Assembly (NCBI GenBank): GCA_036377075.1
Contig: DASUZB010000258.1
Location: 1-33,634, forward strand
Origin: DASUZB01 sp036377075
GTDB lineage: Bacteria; Actinomycetota; CALGFH01
Length of the DNA: 33,634 nt
Direction of reading: 5' to 3'
Position 1 is the stretch's first letter, and each line of letters starts with the position of its first letter. The position numbers and the translations under genes were made by a program. The notes below the pieces were generated by a model, which saw only the letters and a list, made by a program, of their open reading frames with translations, made no database searches and had not been told where the DNA came from. Positions 22,901 through 29,648 of the stretch are shown here, in pieces.

Positions 22901-23256
22901 AGCGGCGCGACGGTGTAGGTGGTGTCGCGGGTCTGCAGGTCGGTGAAGGTGGCGCCGTCGGTGACCAGGTACTGCAGGGTCTCGACGTTGGTGTTGTCCA
23001 CCGTCGGGTAGTAGACGTCGCTCAGCACGCCGTTGGCGACCGTGAACCAGACCTTGGAGGTGCGGTTGCGGGCGGTGCCGAGGCAGTCCTTGCGCGCCCG
23101 GTCGAAGTGCGAGAGGGCGCCGGGCCCGTCGGGCGCCGGGCTTGCGGCCGCCGCCGGGCCCGCTGCGACGACGCCGAGCTGGGTGCCGGCGGCCAGGGCC
23201 AGAACCAGGACCGTGCTGAGGAGGTGGTGACGGGTGCGACGACGCCGTGCCTGCAT
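19954..23256 (-). CDS. Secreted multidomain GH15 glucodextranase
   Basis: 1100 residues with the four-domain layout of Arthrobacter glucodextranase, an exo-enzyme releasing glucose from alpha-1,6-glucans. A Sec signal peptide (basic start, hydrophobic core, AAA-S around 38) is followed by a beta-sandwich N domain (about 45-330), the (alpha/alpha)6 GH15 domain (about 335-765) with general acid Glu in TQLDEVTYP (~454) and base Glu in WPVLAGERAEHD (~667), a small Ig-like domain (about 775-865) and a C-terminal domain (about 868-1100) of the glucodextranase-C/DOMON-like type. There is no sortase signal. ATG 23256 is chosen because a G-rich ribosome-binding site lies 7 nt upstream; ATG 23262 is too close to it. 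A TAGGAT box at 23310-23315 may be the -10. Confidence 0.9.
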   Translation of the reverse strand: MQARRRRTRHHLLSTVLVLALAAGTQLGVVAAGPAAAASPAPDGPGALSHFDRARKDCLGTARNRTSKVWFTVANGVLSDVYYPTVDNTNVETLQYLVTDGATFTDLQTRDTTYTVAPLDPSGMSCRVTTTAKSGLYQIVTDYVTDPGRNALLLRLRLDPRGHHGLKLYLRLDPTVNGNGGGGAGNGGADSGTVDTSTGHPVPVASDPVTATNAANRDYAQPVFTALDASTPFAQVSNGFAGGASDGLTQLDSDHALTTTYSDAVKGNLVQTAAVGGAEQGLALALGFGASQDEAVRTAGAAVRGGFGRALGRYADGWAGYDAGLADPPNHLPGLGAGALAELRRVYRLSANVLKASEDKTFPGAIVASLASPWGQAVSAGDPNNTYFGSYREVFSRDLYETFTGLLTDGDRATASDTVRFLFERQQLADGSMPRNSLVNGKPAPDTFGTQLDEVTYPILMALQAGITDKAFYTAHIKPAANFAISHGPSFGSERWEEQGGFSPSTIAAEIAGLIAAADIATSNGDPASARVWRGVADDFQRSVKGWTVTSNGPKSTDPYFIRLSKNGDPNEAVSYNVGNGGPTLDQREVIDAGFLELPRLGMFPARDPDVLRSLPVVDATIRRDTSSGPGWFRYNGDGYGDGNGDGHPWAPSGKGNGHLWPVLAGERAEHDITLGDRAGAATLADAMRRFASGVGLIPEQGWENPDLAPSPFGTDPTVASIGFVNGQPAGSAAPLTWSAAQFVRLVRDLDAGRLLEQPANTVRRYVANAQQATTLTVTEPADKTAVPGSPVTVRGTSAAGNTVDVSATNLDANSANTVVTTTAAADGSWSVDVPISGGTIVLDAVATSPGGATAHAQRTIVFDVTPGTVLLDSADPDGDDNGPGNYAYPTSSFFQPGAYDIQQFQVLDDGTNVIFRLKTRDLTPTFGSPLGAQLVDVYVHDPAAGSTSTDASFPQRNYQIAGGSAWSRLVEVQGFGQRYVDAGGNTLGTVTIKANAISRFITFSVPKSSLGQPGPGWGFAVVLTGQDGFSPDQARAFAPTPQEFAFGVCASASTDPHCTVDPATVPKAMDVVTPAGVAQSQELDYTVNSPVTIQGVFIP
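21317..21352. repeat. Short tandem repeat (6-bp unit, gccgtc/gccgtt) coding Asp-Gly runs in glucodextranase
   Basis: Six near-copies of a 6-bp unit encode NGDGYGDGNGDGH around residues 636-648, just before the catalytic-base region. Related enzymes have a shorter loop here by my recollection. Asp-Gly spacing resembles calcium-binding loops. Simple repeats of this kind can change length by slippage; a change of one unit keeps the frame. Confidence 0.6.
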
Positions 23257-23309
23257 GAGCATGCCCCCCTGCCCGCGCGGTTCTACCGGTTCAAGCTGAT
23301 TCGGACGGG

Positions 23310-23315
23310 ATCCTA
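23310..23315 (-). promoter_or_regulatory. -10-like TAGGAT upstream of glucodextranase
   Basis: TAGGAT on the minus strand would start transcription near 23303, giving a ~47-nt leader. Within the leader GAACCG occurs twice 3 nt apart (GAACCG-GTA-GAACCG), a possible operator. The -35 is weak. Confidence 0.3.
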
Positions 23316-23367
23316 CCCGCTGGGAGAACTCGCGGGAAGACGCAGGTTGCGCACGCCACGGCGTACG

Positions 23368-24309
23368 TCAGCCGGGCGCGAGCGCCTCGAGGACCTCCTC
23401 GGCGCGGCGCAGCGCCGCCTCCGGGTCGACCTCGGGCGAGCCGACCTCGGGGTCGAAGTTGAGGTCGAAGAAGAGCTCGGTGATGCCCTGCGCGGCGATG
23501 CCGTCGAGGTCCCCGCGGACCTGGTCGAGCGAGCCGGTGAGCGGCTGGCGGGGTCCGTCGCCGCCGGGGCTGGCGCGCTGCAGCCTGCCAGCACGGACCC
23601 GCACCACGCCGCGGCAGACCAGGCGCAGGGCGTCCGGGTCGCGGCCCGCCTCGACGGCGGCCCGCCGCACCGTGTCGACCACCGCGCCGAGGCGGGTCAG
23701 GTCGGCCATGCTGCCGCCGACCCAGCCGTCCGCCAGCCGGCCCGCCCGCCGCCAGGCGGCCGGGACGTTGCCGCCGAGCAGCAGCGGCGGGTGGGGACGC
23801 TGCAGCGGCTTGGGGTCGAAGCGCGCCGGCGGGATGTCGTAGAAGCGGCCGTGGAACTCGACCACCTCGTCAGCCCAGAGCGCCCGCAGCGCGGCGACGA
23901 ACTCCTCCGCCCGCGCGCCGCGGTCCTGGGTGGGAACCCCTACCGCCTGGAACTCCTCGCGCATCCAGCCGAGGCCGAGGCCGACGTCGAGCCGGCCGCC
24001 GGAGACGGCGTCGAGCGTGGCGAGCTGCTTGGCGAGCAGGGCCGGCGAGAAGAACGGCACGTTCGCCACCGCCAGGCCCAGGCGGATCCGGCTGGTCTGC
24101 CCGGCGAGGTAGGCCAGCGAGACGATCGGGTCGTGGACGCTGCGGTAGACCGGTGCGCCCGCGCGAGCGTCCGGCTCGGCCGGCACCAGCAGGCGCTGGA
24201 AGGTCCAGACCGACCGGTAGCCGAGCTCCTCGGCGCGCCGCACCAGCCGCACCTGGTTCTCGGGCGTCGCCCACGCGCCGGCGACGGGCACGCCGAAGCC
24301 CCTCAGCAC
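23368..24309 (-). CDS. LLM-class F420-dependent oxidoreductase, second copy
   Basis: 313-residue luciferase-like TIM barrel. Motifs are AEELGYRSVWTFQRLLVP, TSRIRLGLAVANVPFFSP, LDAVSGGRLDVGLGLGWMREEF and HPPLLLGGNVPAAWRRAGRLADGWVGG. This is the TIGR03619-like type often annotated as F420-dependent in Actinomycetota; substrate unknown. GTG 24309 is preceded by GGGGTGGGG. It is not a close duplicate of the copy at 3737: the N-terminal half and insert differ. It lies upstream of glucodextranase on the same strand (110 bp gap) and diverges from the LigD-type gene. The Gly/Pro-rich stretch before the C-terminus (SPGGDGPRQPL) is an unusual loop. Confidence 0.85.
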   Translation of the reverse strand: MLRGFGVPVAGAWATPENQVRLVRRAEELGYRSVWTFQRLLVPAEPDARAGAPVYRSVHDPIVSLAYLAGQTSRIRLGLAVANVPFFSPALLAKQLATLDAVSGGRLDVGLGLGWMREEFQAVGVPTQDRGARAEEFVAALRALWADEVVEFHGRFYDIPPARFDPKPLQRPHPPLLLGGNVPAAWRRAGRLADGWVGGSMADLTRLGAVVDTVRRAAVEAGRDPDALRLVCRGVVRVRAGRLQRASPGGDGPRQPLTGSLDQVRGDLDGIAAQGITELFFDLNFDPEVGSPEVDPEAALRRAEEVLEALAPG

Positions 24310-24450
24310 GGCCCCACCCCTTTCGCTCGATGCCGCTCCTGCCGAGCAAGAGCGTGGACCAGCGCCCGGCCCGCTCGCCAATCCGGCCCGGGGCGTACCG
24401 TTTGCGCAGGTCGCGGCGCTCGCTTCCCACGCGCGGGCGGGGGCGTGCCG

Positions 24451-24456
24451 TATCTT
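24451..24456 (+). promoter_or_regulatory. -10-like TATCTT for leaderless transcription
   Basis: TATCTT ends 7 nt before ATG 24464, and no ribosome-binding site is seen, which fits a leaderless mRNA. The remaining 24310-24450 gap between the divergent genes shows nothing else. Confidence 0.4.
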
Positions 24457-24463
24457 GTCGGGC

Positions 24464-25810
24464 ATGCCAACGCGCGAGCGGGTGCTGGAGGTGGCCGGCC
24501 GGGAGGTGAAGATCACCAACCCGGAGAAGGTCTTCTTCCCGCGCACCGGCCACACCAAGCTCGACCTGGTTCGGTACTACCTGGCGGTGGCGGACGGCGC
24601 GCTGCGCGGGGTGGCGCGGCGGCCGATGGCGCTGAAGCGGTTCGTGAACGGGGCCGAGGGCGAGTTCTTCTTCCAGAAGCGGGCGCCCACCTCGCGGCCG
24701 GAGTGGATCGAGACGGTGGAGCTGCGCTTCCCCTCGGGCAGGAGCGCGCACGAGGTGGTGGTCAGCGACGCCGCCCAGCTCGCCTGGATCGTCAACCTGG
24801 GCTGCATCGACCTCAACCCGCACCCGGTGCGGGCCGACGACCTCGACCATCCCGACGAGCTGCGGGTCGACCTCGACCCGGTGCCCGGCGTCGCGTGGGC
24901 GCAGATCCGCGAGGTCGCCCTGGTGGCCAGGGAGGTGCTCGAGGACTTCGGCCTGGCGGCGTGGCCGAAGACCTCGGGCTCGCGCGGTTTCCACGTCTAC
25001 AGCCGGGTCGAGCGGCGCTGGACGTTCGGGGAGGTCCGCCGGGCGGCGGTCGCGCTCGCGCGCGAGGTGGAGCGCCGCGCCCCGGAGCTGGCCACCAGCA
25101 AGTGGTGGAAGGAGGAACGCCACGGCGTCTTCCTCGACTACAACCAGAACGCGAAGGACCGCACGGTCGCCTCGGCGTTCTCGATCCGCCCCACGCCCGA
25201 CGCGCGGGTCTCGACGACGCTGCGCTGGGACGAGGTGGCCGACTGCGAGCCCGAGGCGTTCACCATCGACACCGTTCCCGACCGGGTGGCGCGGGTCGGC
25301 GACCCGTGGGAGGGGATCGACGAGGCGGCCGGCTCGCTCGAGCCGCTGCTGGAGCTGGCCGACCAGCACGAGGCCGCCGGCTTCGCCGATGCCCCCTGGC
25401 CACCCATGTACGACAAGCAGGCCGCCGAGCCCGACCGGGTGCAGCCCTCCAAGCGCCGCGCCGGCCCGGCCAGGCCCGAGGGCATCGTCCCCCCGCCCGC
25501 GCCGGGCAAGGCCGCCGGCCCGACGGGCCGGCGCCGCTCGAAGATGCCCCTGATCGAGGTCGCCCGGGCGGCCACCCAGGCCGAGGCGATGGAGGGCCTG
25601 GAGCGCTGGAAGGCCCGCCACCCCGACGTCTGGTCCCGCCTCGACCCGCCCGACGTGCTGGTCGACTCGATGCGCGGCCGCTCCACCGTCTGGTACCGGA
25701 TCCGCCTCAACCTCCGCAACGTCCCGGAGGACGAGCGCCCACCCCAGGAAGCCCTCGAGGTCGACTACGACCCCTGGGCCCGCCCCGACGGGCAACAGGG
25801 TCCCGGCTGA
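24464..25810 (+). CDS. Stand-alone LigD-type polymerase/primase domain (NHEJ)
   Basis: 448 residues of the archaeo-eukaryotic primase superfamily as found in bacterial LigD. Visible are NPEKVFFPRTGHTKLDLVRYY, the catalytic pair in RVDLDP (Asp136, Asp138), the nucleotide-binding SGSRGFHVY (His177) and the AKDRTVASAFSIRPTP segment (215-230) with the third acidic region nearby. LigD polymerases fill and extend broken ends with ribonucleotides during non-homologous end joining with Ku. No ligase or nuclease domain is fused; the C-terminal ~150 residues are a Pro/basic linker and a small domain (PLIEVARAATQAEAMEGLERW) I do not recognise. Ku is not in the window. ATG 24464 is preferred over TTG 24455. 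Confidence 0.88.
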   Translation: MPTRERVLEVAGREVKITNPEKVFFPRTGHTKLDLVRYYLAVADGALRGVARRPMALKRFVNGAEGEFFFQKRAPTSRPEWIETVELRFPSGRSAHEVVVSDAAQLAWIVNLGCIDLNPHPVRADDLDHPDELRVDLDPVPGVAWAQIREVALVAREVLEDFGLAAWPKTSGSRGFHVYSRVERRWTFGEVRRAAVALAREVERRAPELATSKWWKEERHGVFLDYNQNAKDRTVASAFSIRPTPDARVSTTLRWDEVADCEPEAFTIDTVPDRVARVGDPWEGIDEAAGSLEPLLELADQHEAAGFADAPWPPMYDKQAAEPDRVQPSKRRAGPARPEGIVPPPAPGKAAGPTGRRRSKMPLIEVARAATQAEAMEGLERWKARHPDVWSRLDPPDVLVDSMRGRSTVWYRIRLNLRNVPEDERPPQEALEVDYDPWARPDGQQGPG

Positions 25811-25820
25811 GGCGCCAGGC

Positions 25821-25848
25821 TGCCGCGCGATCCTGCGGCATGCGTTTT
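25821..25848 (+). terminator. Intrinsic terminator after the LigD-type gene
   Basis: TGCCGC-N8-GCGGCA (25821-25840) is followed by TGCGTTTT. It begins 10 bp after the stop codon. The stem is short but the T-run is the only one of its kind in the window. It also marks the left limit of the accessory patch. Confidence 0.5.
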
Positions 25849-25915
25849 CCACGGACTCGGTCGCAGCGGTGGTAACCGTCGACAACCGGACCTACGCTTT
25901 GTCCTCCGAAACCGA

Positions 25916-25935
25916 TACACCCTGAGGTGTAAGGT
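25916..25935 (+). promoter_or_regulatory. vapBC promoter/operator: TACACC-CTGA-GGTGTA dyad next to TAAGGT
   Basis: A perfect 6-bp dyad (25916-25931) lies directly upstream of vapB and overlaps a TAAGGT -10-like box (25930-25935) that ends 6 nt before ATG 25942. Type II antitoxins bind such dyads to repress their own operon, so this is the expected operator position. The upstream part of 25849-25915 shows no other element. Confidence 0.5.
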
Positions 25936-25941
25936 ATGTAC

Positions 25942-26148
25942 ATGACACGGACGAACATCGAGATCGACGATGCGCTGGTCGAACGCGTGATGCGCCGCTA
26001 TCGGCTGACCAGCAAGCGCGCCGCCGTCGACCTCGCCCTCCGCCGCCTCGTGGGCGACCCGATGACCCGTGAGGAGGCGCTGGCGATGGAAGGCAGGGGC
26101 TGGGACGGCGACCTCGACGCCATGCGCGGCCACACCCTCTCGCCGTGA
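25942..26148 (+). CDS. vapB: VapB-type antitoxin
   Basis: 68 residues: a ribbon-helix-helix-like N-terminus (TRTNIEIDDALVERVMRRYRLTSKRAAVDLALRRL) and an acidic/Trp-containing tail (MEGRGWDGDLDAMRG) that would wrap around and block the toxin. Family VapB_antitoxin (AbrB/RHH-like MTRTNIEID start). ATG 25942 is chosen because TAAGG or a -10 box is correctly spaced; ATG 25936 would be too close. The stop overlaps the vapC start (GTGA), so the two are translationally coupled. Neighbours are the LigD-type gene and an accessory van-like patch. Confidence 0.88.
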   Translation: MTRTNIEIDDALVERVMRRYRLTSKRAAVDLALRRLVGDPMTREEALAMEGRGWDGDLDAMRGHTLSP

Positions 26149-26549
26149 TCCTGGCCGACACCTCGGCCTGGGTGGAGTACCTGCGTGGCACCGGCAGTCC
26201 CGTACATCGGCGGATGCGCCAGCTGATCGAGGATACCGACGTGGTCACCACCGACGTCGTCGTGATGGAGCTGCTCGCCGGTACCACCAAGGACGAGGAA
26301 CTCACCGACCTTCGCCGGCTGCTGCTGCGTTTCGAGCATCTCCCGATCGACCCGCTGGACGACTTCGAAACCGCCGCCGACCTCTACCGGCAATGCCGGC
26401 GCAACGGCGAGACCGTCCGTGCCCTTCTGGACTGCCTCGTCGCCGCCGTCTCCCTACGGACGGGCGCGGCGGTGCTCCATCAAGACCGCGACTTCGACGC
26501 GATCGCCCGGCGCACGCCCCTCCAGATCGCTACGCCGGACATGAGCTGA
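26145..26549 (+). CDS. vapC: VapC PIN-domain ribonuclease toxin
   Basis: 134 residues with the PIN-domain acidic set: Asp5 (ILADTSAW), Glu42 (VMELLAG), Asp96 (LLDCLVAA) and Asp114/Asp116 (HQDRDFDAIA). VapC toxins cleave tRNA or rRNA when the antitoxin is lost. All catalytic residues are present, so it appears active. GTG 26145 overlaps the vapB stop. It ends 16 bp from the convergent carboxypeptidase gene. Confidence 0.92.
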   Translation: MILADTSAWVEYLRGTGSPVHRRMRQLIEDTDVVTTDVVVMELLAGTTKDEELTDLRRLLLRFEHLPIDPLDDFETAADLYRQCRRNGETVRALLDCLVAAVSLRTGAAVLHQDRDFDAIARRTPLQIATPDMS

Positions 26550-26565
26550 CGGCAGCGAACGAGGG

Positions 26566-27531
26566 CTAACGACTGGCGATGCGGTCGACCATGGCGTCGG
26601 CGGCCGCGAGACCCGCCGCGATCTGGTTGTGGCCGGGCTGTCCCAACACGACCCCGGTGATCGTCGTCCGCTTGCCGTCGATCCAGCGGATGGCCCGGAA
26701 GGCGAAGCAGCCGCCGGCCGCGTCGTCCGAGCCGGTCTTGACGCCGACGAACCCTTTGTGCCCGAGCAACGTGTTGGTGTTGTGTACGGTGCCGGCGACC
26801 GGCAGCGCCACGCTCGGTGTGGCGACGATGCTCGCGAACACCGGCAGGCGCATGGCCCGATCGACGATGCGCACCTGGTCGGCGGCAGTCGACACGGTCG
26901 CGTCGTCGTAGCCGCTCGGGTCGGTGTAGCGGGTTTGGGTCATGCCCAGTGACCGTGCGGTGGCATTCATCTGGGCAACGAACCGGTCCGCCGAGCCGGC
27001 GTCCCATCGCGCCAGAACCGCGGCGACGTTGTTCGCCGACGGCAGCAGCAGTGCCTGCAGCGCCTGCCGTTCGGTCAGCTGCTCTCCGGCGGCGATGGAC
27101 ACGACCGACTCCTGCTGTCGGCGCCGGCGGACGGTGTCGGCGACATCGGCGTCGGTGAGCGTGATCGTCGGGCCGTCCTGGCCGAGCCGTAGCGGGTGGT
27201 CACGGAGCACGAGATAGGCCGTCATCACCTTCGCGACGCTGGCGATTGCAGCCGGGTGCTGGTTCGGGCCGGCTTGGACCCGCGACTGTCCTGTTTGGAC
27301 GAACGCGGCTTGGCCATGTGCCGGCCACACCGTGCCGGGCAGCGCTCCGCCACGCGCACCACGGTGCTCACTGCGAAGGACGTCGATGGGTGATGCGGCC
27401 GTCGGGGACGAGGTCGCCAGCAGCTGGTAGCCGAGGGCTGCGGCGATCGCCGCGATGACGACGAGCAGGCCAGCGACGAGGATCCTGGGATTCCGACGGG
27501 TCGTCGTTCGTGCTGGTTCGCTGTGGGCCAT
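26566..27531 (-). CDS. D-alanyl-D-alanine carboxypeptidase, serine type (family S11)
   Basis: 321 residues: short cytoplasmic basic start, one membrane anchor (about 17-38), then a penicillin-binding DacA-like domain with SVAK (Ser98, Lys101), SANN (Ser165, Asn167) and KTG (265-267). All three active-site motifs are intact. It removes the terminal D-Ala from peptidoglycan stems, which lowers the number of D-Ala-D-Ala ends. The gene diverges from vanR-like by 86 bp and may be its target. ATG 27531 is the likely start although GGAGG is only 1 nt away; TTG 27543 is an alternative. Codon use is less GC-rich than the flanks. Confidence 0.88.
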   Translation of the reverse strand: MAHSEPARTTTRRNPRILVAGLLVVIAAIAAALGYQLLATSSPTAASPIDVLRSEHRGARGGALPGTVWPAHGQAAFVQTGQSRVQAGPNQHPAAIASVAKVMTAYLVLRDHPLRLGQDGPTITLTDADVADTVRRRRQQESVVSIAAGEQLTERQALQALLLPSANNVAAVLARWDAGSADRFVAQMNATARSLGMTQTRYTDPSGYDDATVSTAADQVRIVDRAMRLPVFASIVATPSVALPVAGTVHNTNTLLGHKGFVGVKTGSDDAAGGCFAFRAIRWIDGKRTTITGVVLGQPGHNQIAAGLAAADAMVDRIASR

Positions 27532-27605
27532 GCCTCCAGTCAAGGCAGCGTGGTGTTGCCAGCACGTATGTGGTTTTCGATATGCCGACGATACGCGGCC
27601 GGCTC

Positions 27606-27611
27606 TAGCAT
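27606..27611 (+). promoter_or_regulatory. -10 box TAGCAT of vanRS-like operon
   Basis: TAGCAT ends 6 nt before ATG 27618 and is identical to the -10 of the hup and Lrp-domain promoters. The spacing suggests a leaderless message. The 27532-27617 divergent gap also contains CGATA twice (27578 and 27589 region), a possible response-regulator site. Confidence 0.45.
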
Positions 27612-27617
27612 CGGAGC

Positions 27618-28313
27618 ATGCGCGTGTTGATCGTCGAGGACGAGCCCTACCTGGCAGAGGCCATCCGCGATGGCCTACGCCTGGAAGCGATCGCGGCCGA
27701 CATCGCCGGTGACGGCGACACCGCTCTGGAGCTGCTGCGCGGCAACGCCTACGACCTCGCCGTCCTCGACCGCGACATCCCCGGGCCCTCCGGTGACGAG
27801 ATCGCCCGACGCATCGTCGCCTCCGGCAGCGGCATGCCGATCCTGATGCTCACCGCCGCCGACCGTCTCGACGACAAGGCCTCCGGGTTCGAGCTCGGCG
27901 CCGACGACTACCTCACCAAGCCGTTCGAACTCCGAGAGCTCGTGCTCAGGCTCAGAGCGCTCGACCGCAGGCGCGCCCACAACAGGCCGCCCGTGCGAGA
28001 GATCGCAGGCCTGCGGCTCGATCCGTTCCGCCGCGAGGTCTACCGCGACGGCCGCTACGTCGCGCTCACCCGGAAGCAGTTCGCAGTGCTCGAAGTCCTC
28101 GTCGCTGCCGAAGGCGGTGTCGTCAGCGCCGAAGAACTCCTAGCGCGAGCGTGGGATGAGAACGCAGACCCGTTCACCAACGCCGTGCGCATCACCGTCT
28201 CGGCACTGCGCAAACGGCTCGGCGAACCTTGGATCATCGCCACCGTCGCCGGCGCCGGGTACCGCATCGACACCCAACCAGGCAGCGGGCGTGAGGGAGG
28301 CGACCGTGGATAG
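27618..28313 (+). CDS. vanR: VanR-like OmpR-family response regulator
   Basis: 231 residues: receiver domain (1-118) with phosphoacceptor Asp51 in VLDRDIPG, acidic pair Glu7/Asp8, and Lys101 in LTKPFEL; winged-helix DNA-binding domain (about 128-222) with RKQFAVLEVLVAAEGGVVSAEELL and NAVRITVSALRKRLG. From memory it is very close to the Streptomyces coelicolor VanR. VanR with VanS controls glycopeptide-resistance genes, but vanH, vanA and vanX are not here. The reader should treat the symbol as a family call. The stop lies 8 bp inside vanS-like. Its target here may be the divergent carboxypeptidase. Confidence 0.85.
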   Translation: MRVLIVEDEPYLAEAIRDGLRLEAIAADIAGDGDTALELLRGNAYDLAVLDRDIPGPSGDEIARRIVASGSGMPILMLTAADRLDDKASGFELGADDYLTKPFELRELVLRLRALDRRRAHNRPPVREIAGLRLDPFRREVYRDGRYVALTRKQFAVLEVLVAAEGGVVSAEELLARAWDENADPFTNAVRITVSALRKRLGEPWIIATVAGAGYRIDTQPGSGREGGDRG

Positions 28314-29454
28314 AGCCCCTGGGTTGAGCGTTCGCCTCAAACTCACCCTCAGCTACGCCGGCTTCCTCATACTCGCCGGTGCCTTGATGCTCACGGCCGC
28401 GTGGCTCGCCGGCCGGCCTGGGCAATCGTTCGACTTCCTCCTGCGATACGTACCCGACGACGTCATCAGCACGCTCGGTGGCTTGGTGCCCGGGAACAGC
28501 TCCTTCCTCCTGCGCGCTTTCGCTCCGGCCGCGGCCGTCGTGCTGGCGTTCCTGCTGGTGTTCGGCCTGCTGGGAGGGTGGCTGCTCGCCGGCCGCATGC
28601 TCGCCCCCCTGACTCGCATCACCGACGCCACGCGCACGGCCGCGACCGGATCGCTCGCCCACCGGATCCGGCTACCGGGCCGCAGGGACGAGTTCCGCGA
28701 GCTGGCCGACGCCTTCGACAGCATGCTCGCGCGGCTCGAAGCGCACGTCGCCGAACAGCAGAGGTTCGCAGCCAACGCCTCCCACGAACTGCGCACCCCG
28801 CTGGCGACCACGCAGACACTGCTCGACGTCGCCCGCAACGATCAAAGCCGCGGCAACGACGAACTGGTCGACCGCCTCCACGCCGTCAACGCCCGGGCGA
28901 TCGACCTCACCGAAGCACTGCTCCTGCTCAGCCGCGCCGACCAGCGGTCCTTCGCCCGAGAGCACGTCGACCTGTCCCTCGTAGCCGAAGAAGCCACCGA
29001 AACGCTCCTCACCTTCGCAGAAAGACACGGCGTCACCATCGAGACCTCCGGCGACGCGACCCCCACCACCGGCTCACCCGCGCTCCTGCTGCAGCTGAGC
29101 ACGAACCTCGTGCACAACGCGATCGTCCACAACCTGCCCGAACACGGCGCCGTGTGGGTCACGACCAGGGTTCACCCCAAGGGTGCGGTGCTCACCGTCG
29201 AGAACACCGGCGAGAAGCTCACCCCACAGTTGGTTGCCACGCTTGCCGAGCCGTTTCAGCAAGGCGCCGAACGCGTACGCACCGACGACGCAGGTGTCGG
29301 CCTCGGCCTGGCAATCGTCAAGAGCATCACCCAAGCACACGACGGAACCCTCACCCTCACCCCCCGCGCCGCAGGCGGGCTCCGCGTCACGGTGCAACTA
29401 CCCGCCACGCCGCCGCACAACTGGCAGAACGGATCGCCAATCGCCACCGGCTGA
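28306..29454 (+). CDS. vanS: VanS-like sensor histidine kinase
   Basis: 382 residues: two membrane helices (about 14-34 and 74-96) enclosing a ~40-residue extracytoplasmic loop, a HAMP domain (about 97-150), a dimerisation domain with phospho-His160 in NASHELRTPLA, and a HATPase with NLVHNAIVHN, VLTVENTGEKL and GVGLGLAIVKSI. The N-terminus DRAPGLSVRLKLTLSYAGFL closely recalls Streptomyces VanS, which senses vancomycin. The sensor loop (GRPGQSFDFLLRYVP and on to GNSSFLLR) is the variable part and would set ligand range. GTG 28306 follows GGGAGG by 5 nt and overlaps vanR-like by 8 bp. Confidence 0.87.
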   Translation: MDRAPGLSVRLKLTLSYAGFLILAGALMLTAAWLAGRPGQSFDFLLRYVPDDVISTLGGLVPGNSSFLLRAFAPAAAVVLAFLLVFGLLGGWLLAGRMLAPLTRITDATRTAATGSLAHRIRLPGRRDEFRELADAFDSMLARLEAHVAEQQRFAANASHELRTPLATTQTLLDVARNDQSRGNDELVDRLHAVNARAIDLTEALLLLSRADQRSFAREHVDLSLVAEEATETLLTFAERHGVTIETSGDATPTTGSPALLLQLSTNLVHNAIVHNLPEHGAVWVTTRVHPKGAVLTVENTGEKLTPQLVATLAEPFQQGAERVRTDDAGVGLGLAIVKSITQAHDGTLTLTPRAAGGLRVTVQLPATPPHNWQNGSPIATG

Positions 29455-29496
29455 TCTAGCTCCACGACGCGCCGAAGCAGGCAAGGGCCGCCAGAA

Positions 29497-29580
29497 GTGC
29501 TGACGCGTCCGATCTCCGAGCCGCTGGTCGAACTGATCGCTGCTCGGCTACGTGTGCTCGGACTGCCGGTGGTCGAGGCG
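29497..29580 (+). pseudogene. Remnant of an ArsR-family regulator (N-terminus only)
   Basis: GTG 29497 starts LTRPISEPLVELIAARLRVL followed by GLPV, the typical first helix of ArsR/SmtB repressors (PISEPLVELIAERLRVLGEP-like, by memory). Homology stops after about 25 residues; the winged helix is missing. The frame runs on into the antisense of the arabinofuranosidase gene without meaning. It lies 42 bp after vanS-like and probably marks the right edge of the accessory patch. The other bases of 29455-29648 show nothing. Confidence 0.5.
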
Positions 29581-29648
29581 GTGTCGATGGCGCTTGGTCG
29601 GTCGCGCATGCGTCCGCCTTCCTGCCGAGCGGCCCTGGCGGGTGCCGC

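Noticed and set aside
19537..25875. A 2112-codon plus-strand open frame across glucodextranase, LLM oxidoreductase and LigD-type genes
   Set aside because: Low-complexity Gly/Ala/Val/Arg translation opposite well-supported genes; stop codons are rare in antisense frames of very GC-rich DNA.
26145..29454. A complete glycopeptide-resistance cluster
   Set aside because: Only the sensor/regulator pair and a serine carboxypeptidase are present; no vanH, vanA, vanX or metallo-type vanY is encoded in the window.
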